Positions 41,352 through 48,822 of a DNA stretch of 48,822 nucleotides are shown piece after piece. The notes beneath the pieces are model-generated. The model searched no databases. It saw only the letters and a program-made list of their open reading frames with translations, and was not told the origin of the DNA. A program made the translations under genes and the position numbers. The DNA comes from an uncultured Oceanobacillus sp. GTDB lineage: Bacteria; Bacillota; Bacilli; Bacillales; Amphibacillaceae. Position 1 is the first letter of the stretch; each line of letters starts with the position of its first letter. The stretch covers positions 1 to 48,822 of the forward strand of contig CALKWU010000009.1 of NCBI GenBank assembly GCA_938004015.1. Reading direction: 5' to 3'.

Positions 41352-43565
41352 TTAACTATTATCGACATTCAAATCGGAAATGAGGACATCTCGTGGTTTG
41401 CTGCCATTTTGTCCGGATATGATTCCTCTCGCCTCCATGGCATCCATCAAACGTGCCGCCCGGTTATAACCGATTTTGAAATGACGTTGCAACATGGAAG
41501 TGCTGGCGGATTGTTGTTCCACAACGAAACGGATTGCGCCTTCCATTAGTTCGTCTTCATCTTCTTCCAGTTCGATCTGTTCCAAAAGTTGCTCTTGTTC
41601 GAATAAATATTCCGGTTCGGCTATATCCCGTGCATACGCCGTTACCCGTTCAATTTCTTCATCGGAAACAAACGGTCCTTGCAAGCGGACACTTTGGCTC
41701 GTCCCATTTTCCAAAAACAACATATCCCCTTTTCCTAACAGCTTTTCTGCTCCGCCGGAATCGAGGATTGTCCGGGAGTCGACCTGGGAAGAAACACTGA
41801 AAGCGATTCGCGTCGGGATATTCGCTTTGATCAAACCGGTGATGACGTCCACCGATGGCCTTTGGGTCGCAAGCAACAAATGAATGCCGCATGCCCTTGC
41901 TTTTTGGGCGATTCTGCTGATGGCATGTTCCACATCTTGTGGCGAAACCATCATCAAATCCGCCAATTCATCGATGACAATGACGATATACGGCATTTTT
42001 TCCTCATCCCGGCCTTGGCTCAACACTTTCCGATTGTAACGAGCGATATCCCTTACGCCTTCTTCGACAAAGCGTTCATAACGGGACTCCATTTCCTCCA
42101 CTGCCCATTTCAAACTTTGTGTCGCCGCTTTCACATCGGTGATGACTGGAGCGACGAGGTGAGGAATGCCGTTATAAGGCGCAAGTTCCACCATTTTCGG
42201 GTCGATCAACAAAAATTTCACATCTTCGTGGTTTGCTTTATATAAAATGCTGACAAGGATCGCATTGATGCAGACACTTTTTCCGGACCCGGTAGCCCCG
42301 GCAATCAACCCATGGGGCATTTTCTGGATGTCCGTTATTTTCGGTTTACCCTCAATCGTAAGGCCTAAAGCAATCGTCAAAGGTGATTTGCTTTTGTTGA
42401 ATTCCTCCGTCTCCAATATTTCCAACAAACCGACAGTTTGCGGTTCCGGATTCGGCACTTCGATCCCAACTGTATTTTTTCCGGGTATCGGTGCTTCAAT
42501 ACGGATATCTTTCGCAGCCATATTCAATTTCAAATCATCGCTTAAATTCCTGATTTTACTCACTTTCACGCCGAGTTCCGGCTGGACTTCAAATCTGGTG
42601 ACAGCAGGACCCTGTGTCGCATTGACGACCCGCGCGGCGACGTGGAAATGCTTCAATGTCTGTTCCAACAACATTTGCTGATTTTTTATCCACTGTTCGT
42701 CGGCTCCACCATGGGCCTCTGTATCATTGAGAAGATACAGAGGGATTTTTGTCGTTTGCTTGCTTTTCTCTTCTGTTTGAGATGCCGGCTTTTGTTGCAT
42801 TCCGGCCTTCGTAGCGGCTTCTTGGCTTTTTTCTTGTCGCCGCATTTTCTGTTTATCCCATGGTGTCATGATGACATTATATGGAATCGGTTGCTGTTCT
42901 TTCGCCCTTCTTCGTCTTTTGGAATGTTTCTTCATTGGACGTTTTCGTCGTGGTTCCGATTTTTCTTCCTCAGCCAATTGTTGGATTGTTTTTATATGAT
43001 CCTTTGGCGGTGAAGACTCGACAGATGCAACTGATTTTTTTTCCTTTTCGATTGTTTCTTCCGTCGTAGCGGCAGTTTCGGTCACGACTTGTTCTTCAAA
43101 AGCAGGAGTTTGCTCCAATTGCTCAATTTCTTCATTTCTTTCCGCTTCGGCTTGCAGTTTAGTTTGTTCTTGCTTCTTGCGGATATACGCCGGGACGTCC
43201 TCCACTTCCTTTTCTCTTTTTGGCCGCTTCTGAAACCCGTAAATCGGTGACGGAACTTTCGTCGGTTTAAACGGTGGTGCATTATCCGGTTTGTACACTT
43301 TCCACTTATGTCTGTTTTCCGGTACTCTATCTGATTTTTTCCGCTCTTCTTTTTCGTTTCGGCGCAAATATGCCGGGATGTCTTTATCATCCATTTTCGG
43401 CTTGCGCTCATCCGGAATCGCCGGAAAAGGGAAGGTTCTGTTTTCAGGATATTGATACGTGATCTTCGCTTTCACCGGTTGACGTTTGACTGGCGTTTCT
43501 TCGGTTTCTATATCTTCTTCCGTTTGTATCATGTTTTTCAATTTATCAAGCCAATTTTTCAACAT
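41352..43565 (-). CDS. sftA: DNA translocase SftA (FtsK/SpoIIIE family)
   Basis: A 737-aa soluble FtsK-type ATPase that clears chromosome DNA from the division septum. The N-terminal ~270 residues are charged and repetitive (KKxxKRxxR stretches) and have no membrane helix, which separates SftA from SpoIIIE. The motor has Walker A GATGSGKSVCIN, the IVIVIDELADLMM Walker B region and a C-terminal winged-helix gamma domain (EGAIRFVVEQQSASTSMLQR). The start is ATG 43565 after AAAGAGTG; an ATG at 43583 lacks a ribosome site. Confidence 0.95.
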   Translation of the reverse strand: MLKNWLDKLKNMIQTEEDIETEETPVKRQPVKAKITYQYPENRTFPFPAIPDERKPKMDDKDIPAYLRRNEKEERKKSDRVPENRHKWKVYKPDNAPPFKPTKVPSPIYGFQKRPKREKEVEDVPAYIRKKQEQTKLQAEAERNEEIEQLEQTPAFEEQVVTETAATTEETIEKEKKSVASVESSPPKDHIKTIQQLAEEEKSEPRRKRPMKKHSKRRRRAKEQQPIPYNVIMTPWDKQKMRRQEKSQEAATKAGMQQKPASQTEEKSKQTTKIPLYLLNDTEAHGGADEQWIKNQQMLLEQTLKHFHVAARVVNATQGPAVTRFEVQPELGVKVSKIRNLSDDLKLNMAAKDIRIEAPIPGKNTVGIEVPNPEPQTVGLLEILETEEFNKSKSPLTIALGLTIEGKPKITDIQKMPHGLIAGATGSGKSVCINAILVSILYKANHEDVKFLLIDPKMVELAPYNGIPHLVAPVITDVKAATQSLKWAVEEMESRYERFVEEGVRDIARYNRKVLSQGRDEEKMPYIVIVIDELADLMMVSPQDVEHAISRIAQKARACGIHLLLATQRPSVDVITGLIKANIPTRIAFSVSSQVDSRTILDSGGAEKLLGKGDMLFLENGTSQSVRLQGPFVSDEEIERVTAYARDIAEPEYLFEQEQLLEQIELEEDEDELMEGAIRFVVEQQSASTSMLQRHFKIGYNRAARLMDAMEARGIISGQNGSKPRDVLISDLNVDNS

Positions 43566-43636
43566 ATCGTTCACTCTTTCCATTCAACCGTATTACTTAA
43601 TCATTTTACCAGTTTTTCACGGTAAATGGGGATTAT

Positions 43637-43672
43637 CGAGAAAAAACGAGACGGAAACGATCTGTTCCTGCC
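43637..43672 (-). terminator. Terminator after ytpQ
   Basis: On the minus strand CGAGGCAGGAAC and GTTTCCGTCTCG pair with one mismatch, followed by TTTTTTC. Confidence 0.75.
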
Positions 43673-43686
43673 TCGCTCGTATGTTT

Positions 43687-44496
43687 TTATTCATTTTTCT
43701 CCGGGCGGTTTTTCGCCAAAATGAAAATCGGTTCCAGCTTCTTATCTTCATAAATGAACGGTAAAGATGTGATTGGAATCCGACCTTCTGAAAAGTATTT
43801 CATCGTAAGCTGGGCTAAAATATCATAACCGGTTTTATTTTGGATGTCGGCAATGATGAGGACGTCTTGATGTGGTGTCGCGACCGCCATATCTCCTTTC
43901 ATCTTCGCTTTCATTTCTTCCAAAAATGCTTCATTCAAAATCCGTGTTGCATCATAACCATCTTGTGGAGCGATGAAGTAAAAATCATTTCCTGCGACCC
44001 GATCGACTTTATAGTCCGTTGAAAGCGAGCGGGCATTGAACATGGCAATTTCCTCTAAATGCTGTTTTGTCCAGCCGGCTTCTTCCAAAAGCGCCTCATC
44101 GATGAGCCGGTATGATTTCTCTTCATCCAACGCATAAAAAATCCGCGTTTCCGCCGTATGATCTTTATATATCAACTTTTTACCTGCCTTCGTTTCTTTC
44201 GGGAAAGATGTGGAACGGATGACAGGAAAAATTTGTTTTTCTTTTCCGGTCAAGGAGACTTCTTCCTTCATCATCCGCAACGCTTCTTCAATGTGCTCCA
44301 CGACTTCATCGATGACTTGCTCCCCTCGCTCATTATACTTGACAATCACACTCGGGAGGGTCACCTTCATCCCTTGTTTCGTATCTTTCCACTCGATCCG
44401 TAACGTGCTTTCATCTCGGTTGTAGCGGAATTGATAGTCGTCATTGGACAACCGTTTCTTCAATATATCCCGCATCCGTTCATTCGTCATTTTCAT
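43687..44496 (-). CDS. ytpQ: DUF1444 protein YtpQ
   Basis: A 269-aa cytosolic protein of the UPF0354/DUF1444 family, conserved in Bacillales and of unknown function. It is charged, with no membrane helix. Readable conserved blocks include SPL-type IRSTSFPKET and FNARSLSTDYKVDRVAGNDF. The start is ATG 44496, 8 nt after GGAGG. The frame stays open far upstream through ytpP on the other reading frame, but that extension has no ribosome site. It follows ytpP by 28 nt, so the pair is an operon as in B. subtilis. Confidence 0.9.
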   Translation of the reverse strand: MKMTNERMRDILKKRLSNDDYQFRYNRDESTLRIEWKDTKQGMKVTLPSVIVKYNERGEQVIDEVVEHIEEALRMMKEEVSLTGKEKQIFPVIRSTSFPKETKAGKKLIYKDHTAETRIFYALDEEKSYRLIDEALLEEAGWTKQHLEEIAMFNARSLSTDYKVDRVAGNDFYFIAPQDGYDATRILNEAFLEEMKAKMKGDMAVATPHQDVLIIADIQNKTGYDILAQLTMKYFSEGRIPITSLPFIYEDKKLEPIFILAKNRPEKNE

Positions 44497-44524
44497 CCTG
44501 CATTCCTCCTCACGTCTCGGGCGC

Positions 44525-44845
44525 TCACTTGTTTGCAAAGCGATCGATAAATGCTTGGATTTCTTCTTTCGTCTTCCGGTCTTTGCTGACGAAACGTCCG
44601 ACTTCTTTTCCTTCATCGAAAGCGAGAAAACTAGGAATTCCAAATATATCATATTCCTGCGCCAATTCCATAAACTCGTCCCGATCGACTTCCACAAACT
44701 TGTATTCCGGATTTTCCGCTACCAATTCAGGTAAAAACGGCTCGATGAACGTACAATCTGGACACCAGCCTGCAGAAAATACAAAAATCACTTTTTCATT
44801 TTGTTTCAACTCATTGAATTGTTCCACCGATTCCAATGTTTTCAT
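44525..44845 (-). CDS. ytpP: Thioredoxin-like protein YtpP
   Basis: A 106-aa thioredoxin-fold protein. The redox pair C28-x-x-C31 (SAGWCPDCTFIEPF) and the cis-proline (IFGIPSF) are present, so it should be an active thiol-disulfide enzyme; the partner is unknown. Start is ATG 44845, 8 nt after AAAGGAG; an in-frame GTG at 44854 is within the ribosome site. It is first gene of ytpP-ytpQ. Confidence 0.92.
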   Translation of the reverse strand: MKTLESVEQFNELKQNEKVIFVFSAGWCPDCTFIEPFLPELVAENPEYKFVEVDRDEFMELAQEYDIFGIPSFLAFDEGKEVGRFVSKDRKTKEEIQAFIDRFANK

Positions 44846-45041
44846 AACGACCACTCCTTTTTACTATCATAGCTTTCCTTTTCGGCTGTTTCAAACATCA
44901 AGGCTCCATTATTCAAGAATCCATTTGTTCGGTTTCAAAATTTTTTCCATTTGCAGCAGCGTTGGCAAAACAGTAAATGATTGGCAATTATGTTACAATT
45001 AGAAAGTATAAAGGTAACAAATCTTTTTGGAGGTGTCTGAA

Positions 45042-45482
45042 ATGGAATTGACTGTATACTTAGCAGGTGAAATCCATACAGATTGGCGGGAAGAAGTGAA
45101 AACGAAGGCGAAAGAACGAAATTTGCCGTTGACTTTTGTCGGCCCGCAAACCAATCATGATCTTTCCGATGACATCGGTGAAAAAATCCTCGGTGAGCAA
45201 CCGGGCAAATATTACCGGGACGATGCCGCATCAGCAGTAAATAACTTGCGGACTCAAGTGTTGATGCAAAAATCAGATGTTGTCATCGCTCTCTTCGGCG
45301 AGAAATATAAACAATGGAACACGGCGATGGACGCTTCGGCTGCCATTACGATGAACAAGCCGACAATCATCATCCGACCGAAAGAATTGATCCATCCGTT
45401 GAAAGAACTTTCCAACAAAGCCAACATAACAGTGGAAACCGTCGACCAAGCATTGGAAGTCCTAGCGTACATTTACGAATAA
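45042..45482 (+). CDS. ytoQ: YtoQ family protein (nucleoside 2-deoxyribosyltransferase-like fold)
   Basis: A 146-aa single-domain protein. It has a Rossmann-like start (LTVYLAGEIHTDW) and SDVVIALFGEKYKQWNTAMD; these parts resemble the N-deoxyribosyltransferase family. The catalytic role in YtoQ is not established. The start is ATG 45042 after GGAGGTG. An extended -10 (TGTTACAAT near 44991) is the likely promoter. It is monocistronic with a shared terminator. Confidence 0.92.
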   Translation: MELTVYLAGEIHTDWREEVKTKAKERNLPLTFVGPQTNHDLSDDIGEKILGEQPGKYYRDDAASAVNNLRTQVLMQKSDVVIALFGEKYKQWNTAMDASAAITMNKPTIIIRPKELIHPLKELSNKANITVETVDQALEVLAYIYE

Positions 45483-45499
45483 TACACATGCAGACATGA

Positions 45500-45531
45500 A
45501 AAAAGGCCGAATACATCATTCAGGCCTTTTT
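45500..45531. terminator. Terminator between ytoQ and DUF84 gene
   Basis: AAAAGGCCTGAAT-like arms (AAAAAGGCCGAAT with ATTCAGGCCTTTTT, one mismatch) around ACATC, with T-runs on both flanks. Confidence 0.85.
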
Positions 45532-46034
45532 CATTTCATCCAATATTCCATTTGTCCTCGTAACAGTTTGACGACGTGGGTGAACATTTCGCTTCTGTCG
45601 ACGAGATTGTTCGTGAAAATTCCGACGGCACCTTCGTTGGAACGTACATTTTCTTTTTTCGCATATACTTCCATCAAATCTCCGAGTTCTTTCCCGTTTT
45701 TCAAATCCGACAAAAACTCTTCCGGGAGCTCAATCCGTGCGCCACTTGCAGTAAAAATGTTTCCTTCCTTAGTGGCAAGTGCTCCCCAATTGGAAAGGTA
45801 GAGTCGGTCGGAAATGACCATGACCCCACCCTCCAAGCCGATACCTATATCCGCTTCTTCTTGTTCCATTGCATGACGTGCCCGGTTGACGGCTCCCCGT
45901 TTCGTTTCTTCATCCGTCATCGGTTGTGGAGAAACGTCGGAAGGAACGGCTACTCCCTTCACATGATCTTCAGGAAAAACCGCTTCACAAGCCCGGATTT
46001 TCGTCGGATTTTTTGATCCGATGATGACGACCAT
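45531..46034 (-). CDS. DUF84 / inosine-xanthosine triphosphatase (YjjX-like)
   Basis: A 167-aa protein. It resembles the YjjX family, which hydrolyses ITP/XTP and so keeps damaged purines out of nucleic acids. The nucleotide-binding start is VIIGSKNPTKIRACEAVF; the acid block GIGLEGGV is also typical. The start is ATG 46034 after GAGGTG. It lies 26 nt after ytoP on the same strand and is probably co-transcribed with it. B. subtilis has no gene in this spot, so it is an insertion relative to that order. Confidence 0.85.
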   Translation of the reverse strand: MVVIIGSKNPTKIRACEAVFPEDHVKGVAVPSDVSPQPMTDEETKRGAVNRARHAMEQEEADIGIGLEGGVMVISDRLYLSNWGALATKEGNIFTASGARIELPEEFLSDLKNGKELGDLMEVYAKKENVRSNEGAVGIFTNNLVDRSEMFTHVVKLLRGQMEYWMK

Positions 46035-46059
46035 TTTTCACCTCAACACCCATTCTGAC

Positions 46060-47127
46060 TTAACCGTTGTTTTTGATCGAGTCGACTGTCGTTTGGTCAG
46101 TTGTTTCCACCAATTTGACCAAGAGCTCTTTTGCCGCAGCGTAATCATCCACATGAATGATCGAAGCGGACGTATGGATATAACGGGAGCAAATGCCGAT
46201 CACCGCACTTGGGACCCCGTCATGGGCAAGGTGGATTCTGCCTGCATCTGTTCCACCTTGAGAAATGAAGTATTGGTACGGGATGTCATTGCTTTCAGCC
46301 GTGTCAAGGATGAACTCCCTCATGCCACGATGTGTTACCATCGTCCGGTCATAAATTCGCACCAAAGCTCCTTTTCCAAGTTGACCAAACGCATCTTTAT
46401 CACCAGATGCATCATTTGCAGGTGATGCGTCGAGTACATAAGCGATATCGGGCTTGATCATATTTGCTGCGACTTGTGCCCCGCGAAGACCGACTTCTTC
46501 TTGGACTGTCGCTCCGGAATACAGATTGTTCGGCAATGTTTTATGTTGAACTTCTTTCAACAATTCAATCGCCAACCCGCAGCCGTAGCGATTATCCCAA
46601 GCTTTTGCCAGGATTTTCTTTTCATTCGCCATCGGTTGGAACGGGGTGACCGGCACTACCGTATCACCAGGTTTCACACCGATTTTTTCCGCATCTTCTT
46701 TGTCATCCGCTCCGATATCGATGAGCATATTTTTGATTTCCATCGGTTTTTTCCGTTGTGCATCGGTCAACAAATGCGGCGGGATTGAGGCGATGACACC
46801 AATAACCGGCCCTTTTTCCGTCACCACTTGTACACGTTGGGCAAGCATCACTTGATTCCACCAACCACCTAATGGCTGAAAACGGAGCATTCCATTTTCC
46901 GTGATTTGCGTGACCATAAAACCGACCTCATCCATATGGCCGGCAACCATCACCCGAGGCCCATCGCCTTTTTTCACACCGAACACGCCACCAAGGTTAT
47001 CTTGAATGACTTCATCCGCATATTTTTCCAATTCTTTTCTCATAAATGCGCGGACTGCATGTTCATTTCCCGGTGCACCTTGCAGTTCTGTCAAATTTTT
47101 AAATAAATCCAACGTTTCCTGATTCAT
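46060..47127 (-). CDS. ytoP: M42 family aminopeptidase YtoP
   Basis: A 355-aa dinuclear-metal aminopeptidase of the tetrahedral (TET) M42 family. Visible ligands and catalysis: H and D in VAGHMDEVGF, AWDNRYG, VQEEVGLRG (catalytic E and metal E), LDASPANDASGD and the late SRYIHTSASIIH. Two ATGs in a row (47130, 47127); the second gives 7 nt spacing to AAGGGG. It is first gene of a probable ytoP-DUF84 unit and divergent from ytzB. Confidence 0.93.
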   Translation of the reverse strand: MNQETLDLFKNLTELQGAPGNEHAVRAFMRKELEKYADEVIQDNLGGVFGVKKGDGPRVMVAGHMDEVGFMVTQITENGMLRFQPLGGWWNQVMLAQRVQVVTEKGPVIGVIASIPPHLLTDAQRKKPMEIKNMLIDIGADDKEDAEKIGVKPGDTVVPVTPFQPMANEKKILAKAWDNRYGCGLAIELLKEVQHKTLPNNLYSGATVQEEVGLRGAQVAANMIKPDIAYVLDASPANDASGDKDAFGQLGKGALVRIYDRTMVTHRGMREFILDTAESNDIPYQYFISQGGTDAGRIHLAHDGVPSAVIGICSRYIHTSASIIHVDDYAAAKELLVKLVETTDQTTVDSIKNNG

Positions 47128-47169
47128 CATAAAACCCCTTTTTCCTATTTTTTCATCATTTGCAACTAT

Positions 47170-47239
47170 CTTTTAGTATACCATTATCCGACTATTAGAT
47201 GGAATTTTAAATTTCCGGTCAACTCATGTATACTAAAAG
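47170..47239. promoter_or_regulatory. Mirror-image -10 region between ytoP and ytzB
   Basis: CTTTTAGTATAC (47170-47181) is the exact inverse of GTATACTAAAAG (47228-47239), 46 bases apart. Each contains TATACT, so they look like paired -10 elements of the two divergent genes or a shared operator. Confidence 0.45.
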
Positions 47240-47278
47240 TATGACTACTGTTTATTTCATAATTGAGAGGTGGAACCA

Positions 47279-47593
47279 TTGAAAAAAAGGAACATCATCC
47301 TTGCTGCCGGGTTGGGCATTGCTTTAGGATACTTAATTCGTGATCAAATGGAAGTGAAACAGAAAATCACTCCGGAAAAAGCATTGAGTAACGCAAAAGA
47401 GGCTTTCAAACGCACCGGGCCGATCAGCGGCTCATGGATTTACATGAAGCCGGAAGAAGTGGAAAAAAACGGTTTACTATATAATGCTTACCGCGGAGGC
47501 ATCACGAGAAATGTCGATGGTGAAAACAAACAATATGAATTTTATGTCGACGTGGAAACCGGTGCCATTATCTCGTCAACGGAAACCGCATAA
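47279..47593 (+). CDS. ytzB: PepSY-domain protein YtzB
   Basis: A 104-aa protein with an N-terminal membrane helix (NIILAAGLGIALGYLI) followed by a PepSY-like domain (KITPEKALSNAKEAF ... YEFYVDVETGAI). Such small proteins are often exported or membrane-bound inhibitors or sensors; the target is unknown. The start is TTG 47279, 8 nt after GAGAGG. Its position between ytoP and ytnP is conserved. Confidence 0.85.
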   Translation: MKKRNIILAAGLGIALGYLIRDQMEVKQKITPEKALSNAKEAFKRTGPISGSWIYMKPEEVEKNGLLYNAYRGGITRNVDGENKQYEFYVDVETGAIISSTETA

Positions 47594-47598
47594 TCGGA

Positions 47599-47632
47599 CG
47601 AGCGCTTCGTATGATGGAAGCGCTCGCTTTAT
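47599..47632. terminator. Terminator between ytzB and ytnP
   Basis: CGAGCGCTTC and GAAGCGCTCG form a 10-bp stem, followed by CTTTATTTT on the plus strand. Confidence 0.85.
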
Positions 47633-47637
47633 TTTCG

Positions 47638-48480
47638 TCATCTTTTCCTTTTCACTTCAGCAATTCTTTCACCATGTTCATCGAAACGGATTGCGCGGTA
47701 ATAGGCGTCATGATAAAACGTGTACCACGCTTTTCTTTTGTAACCATACGCCATCCACTCTTCTTTTTCATGGACGGATGTCACCGGATAGTCATCATAG
47801 GCCATTGCCCATAGTTTGTTTTGGTGGGCATTTGTTGCCATCAAATCTCCCATATGGATGAAACAGTCTTCCCCGTCTTCAAAAACAATGATGGCATGAC
47901 CTTCACTATGTCCGCCGGTATGGATTATCCGGAGACCGTCAGCGATTTCAATTTCATCGGCGAATGTTTCGACTTGGTGTTCGATCGGTCGCCAATTCCT
48001 TTCCCAATATGTATTGACGGACCTTATATTCGGATATCTCATTTCTTCCCATTCGATCGCCGTCGTATAGATCGTCGCTTTTGTGAAAATCGCTTCATAA
48101 CCATCTTCACCTCGTTTGGAAAGTCCGCTCGCATGGTCAAAATGCAGATGGGTCATCAAAACGGCGTCGATTGATTCTGGACGTATTCCAAGTTCGGCCA
48201 GTGATTCCTCCACTTGGGAAAGCTCCGTCGCTCCAAAATTCCGTATTTGCTTTTCAGTCAGTTTATCCACCCCTAAACCGGAGTCGATCAAATAACGTTT
48301 CCCGTCCAGTTCGAGAAGAATCGGATCTGTACGCAACTCGATTTGATTTTTCTCATTACTCGGGTATTTGCGCGACCATAATGCCTTCGGAACGACCCCG
48401 AACATCGCACCCCCATCCAAATGATTCACTCCACCTTTTAGCCATGTCAACTTTGCTCTACCAACTGTCAATGTTTCCAA
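47638..48480 (-). CDS. ytnP: YtnP, metallo-beta-lactamase-fold quorum-quenching lactonase
   Basis: A 280-aa metallo-beta-lactamase-fold protein. The motif H111-L-H113-F-D115-H116 with later HTGGHSEGH and HMGDLMATNAH marks the AHL-lactonase-like group; B. subtilis YtnP degrades bacterial signalling lactones. The start is TTG 48480, 8 nt after AGGAGG; the ATG at 48510 lies before the site. Length matches the B. subtilis protein. It is monocistronic. Confidence 0.92.
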   Translation of the reverse strand: METLTVGRAKLTWLKGGVNHLDGGAMFGVVPKALWSRKYPSNEKNQIELRTDPILLELDGKRYLIDSGLGVDKLTEKQIRNFGATELSQVEESLAELGIRPESIDAVLMTHLHFDHASGLSKRGEDGYEAIFTKATIYTTAIEWEEMRYPNIRSVNTYWERNWRPIEHQVETFADEIEIADGLRIIHTGGHSEGHAIIVFEDGEDCFIHMGDLMATNAHQNKLWAMAYDDYPVTSVHEKEEWMAYGYKRKAWYTFYHDAYYRAIRFDEHGERIAEVKRKR

Positions 48481-48544
48481 CCCATACCCCTCCTCAACAT
48501 GAAACACCATTCACTTTTTTTCCATTTTAACACCCATAGGCAAA

Positions 48545-48577
48545 TGGGACAAACAGGGACAGTCCCATTTTGACCCA
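48545..48577. repeat. Truncated REP-like repeat
   Basis: GGGACAAACAGGGACAG (48546-48562) equals the complement of the right part of the repeat at 6568-6636, followed by TCCCATTTTGACCCA. TGGGAC and GTCCCA pair locally. It is a shortened copy of the same element. Confidence 0.65.
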
Positions 48578-48696
48578 CTTGATTCATTCGCTTTTTAATC
48601 GTCAATTTGGTATGATAAATTTTATGAATTTTCCTATTGACACGGCGGGTAGACAGTGCAATTTCATAAATGAACAAATACATCGGAGGGTCTCGT

Positions 48697-48822
48697 GTGA
48701 AAGTAAATGAAGGGTTTTATGCGATTCTCATCGGCATCGCCATCTTGGCCGCATTCATCGTTCCTTACACCGTCCTTAGAAATGTGGAAAAATGGTACGG
48801 GAGCTTTTTGTTTTGGACCGTA
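48697..48822 (+). CDS. N-terminal membrane protein fragment (partial)
   Basis: Forty-two codons from GTG 48697 to the window end, with GGAGGG about 7 nt upstream. The start has a membrane helix (FYAILIGIAILAAFIVPYTV) followed by LRNVEKWYGSFLFWTV. I do not recognise it; only the beginning is seen. Confidence 0.6.
   Translation, partial: MKVNEGFYAILIGIAILAAFIVPYTVLRNVEKWYGSFLFWTV

Noticed and set aside
43584..44697. Longer 336-aa version of ytpQ reaching into ytpP
   Set aside because: The extension is ytpP read in another frame; ATG 44496 has the ribosome site.
1..48822. Search for CRISPR arrays, insertion sequences, prophage genes, tRNA or rRNA
   Set aside because: No repeat-spacer pattern, transposase, integrase, phage structural gene or recognisable tRNA/rRNA was seen; the region is mainly conserved core genes.

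Overview
The window looks like a core-chromosome segment of a low-to-mid-GC, endospore-forming, flagellated Gram-positive bacterium of the order Bacillales. Spore genes are present (gerW/ytfJ and an alpha/beta SASP). Gene order follows the Bacillus subtilis 'ytk-ytn' region closely: tpx-ytxK-ackA, ytfJ-ytfI, nadK, sspA, thiI-nifZ, ezrA, refZ-ytsP-dgcP-rpsD, tyrS, acuABC, motPS-ccpA-aroA, ytxGH-murC, sftA, ytpPQ, ytoQ, ytoP, ytzB, ytnP. I see no tRNA, rRNA, CRISPR array, insertion sequence or prophage. The genus cannot be fixed from this sequence alone.

Left part (1-10 kb). The window opens inside a secreted-protein gene running off the left edge. It is preceded by a strong sigma-A promoter, an RNA that matches the class II cyclic-di-GMP riboswitch, and an intrinsic terminator. 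Just upstream on the same strand is a ComC-type prepilin peptidase, so the off-window operon may encode pilus or other surface functions under c-di-GMP control. Next come a UPF0173 hydrolase, a pspA gene with a textbook ECF (sigma-W-type) promoter, an M24 peptidase, ald, a universal stress gene with a catabolite-response-like site over its promoter, ackA-ytxK, tpx and gerW-ytfI.

Middle part (10-29 kb). This holds nadK, a SASP gene, the cysteine desulfurase/ThiI sulfur-relay pair, ezrA, refZ, a free-methionine sulfoxide reductase, the diguanylate cyclase dgcP, rpsD with its S4 leader, and two small unknown proteins (a 58-aa ORF directly before a 4-TM protein). It continues with a YtkA-like lipoprotein, tyrS behind a Tyr T-box, a large class A PBP, and acuABC (acetyl-CoA synthetase control). 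acsA is not beside acuABC here.

Right part (29-49 kb). An out-of-place, divergent MurE-like ligase precedes the motP-motS stator genes, ccpA and aroA (chorismate mutase-DAHP synthase). A 710-aa FtsA/PilM-like actin-fold protein with a long repetitive tail follows. Then come ytxG-ytxH, murC, a nicotinate phosphoribosyltransferase, the DNA translocase sftA, ytpP-ytpQ, ytoQ, a DUF84 NTPase, the M42 peptidase ytoP, ytzB and the lactonase-like ytnP. The window ends in a partial membrane-protein gene.

Main themes are carbon-flux control (ccpA, ackA, acuABC, candidate cre sites), envelope synthesis and division (PBP, murC, MurE-like, ezrA, refZ, sftA, FtsA-like) and c-di-GMP signalling (dgcP plus the riboswitch). 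All calls come from reading the sequence; no database search was run.
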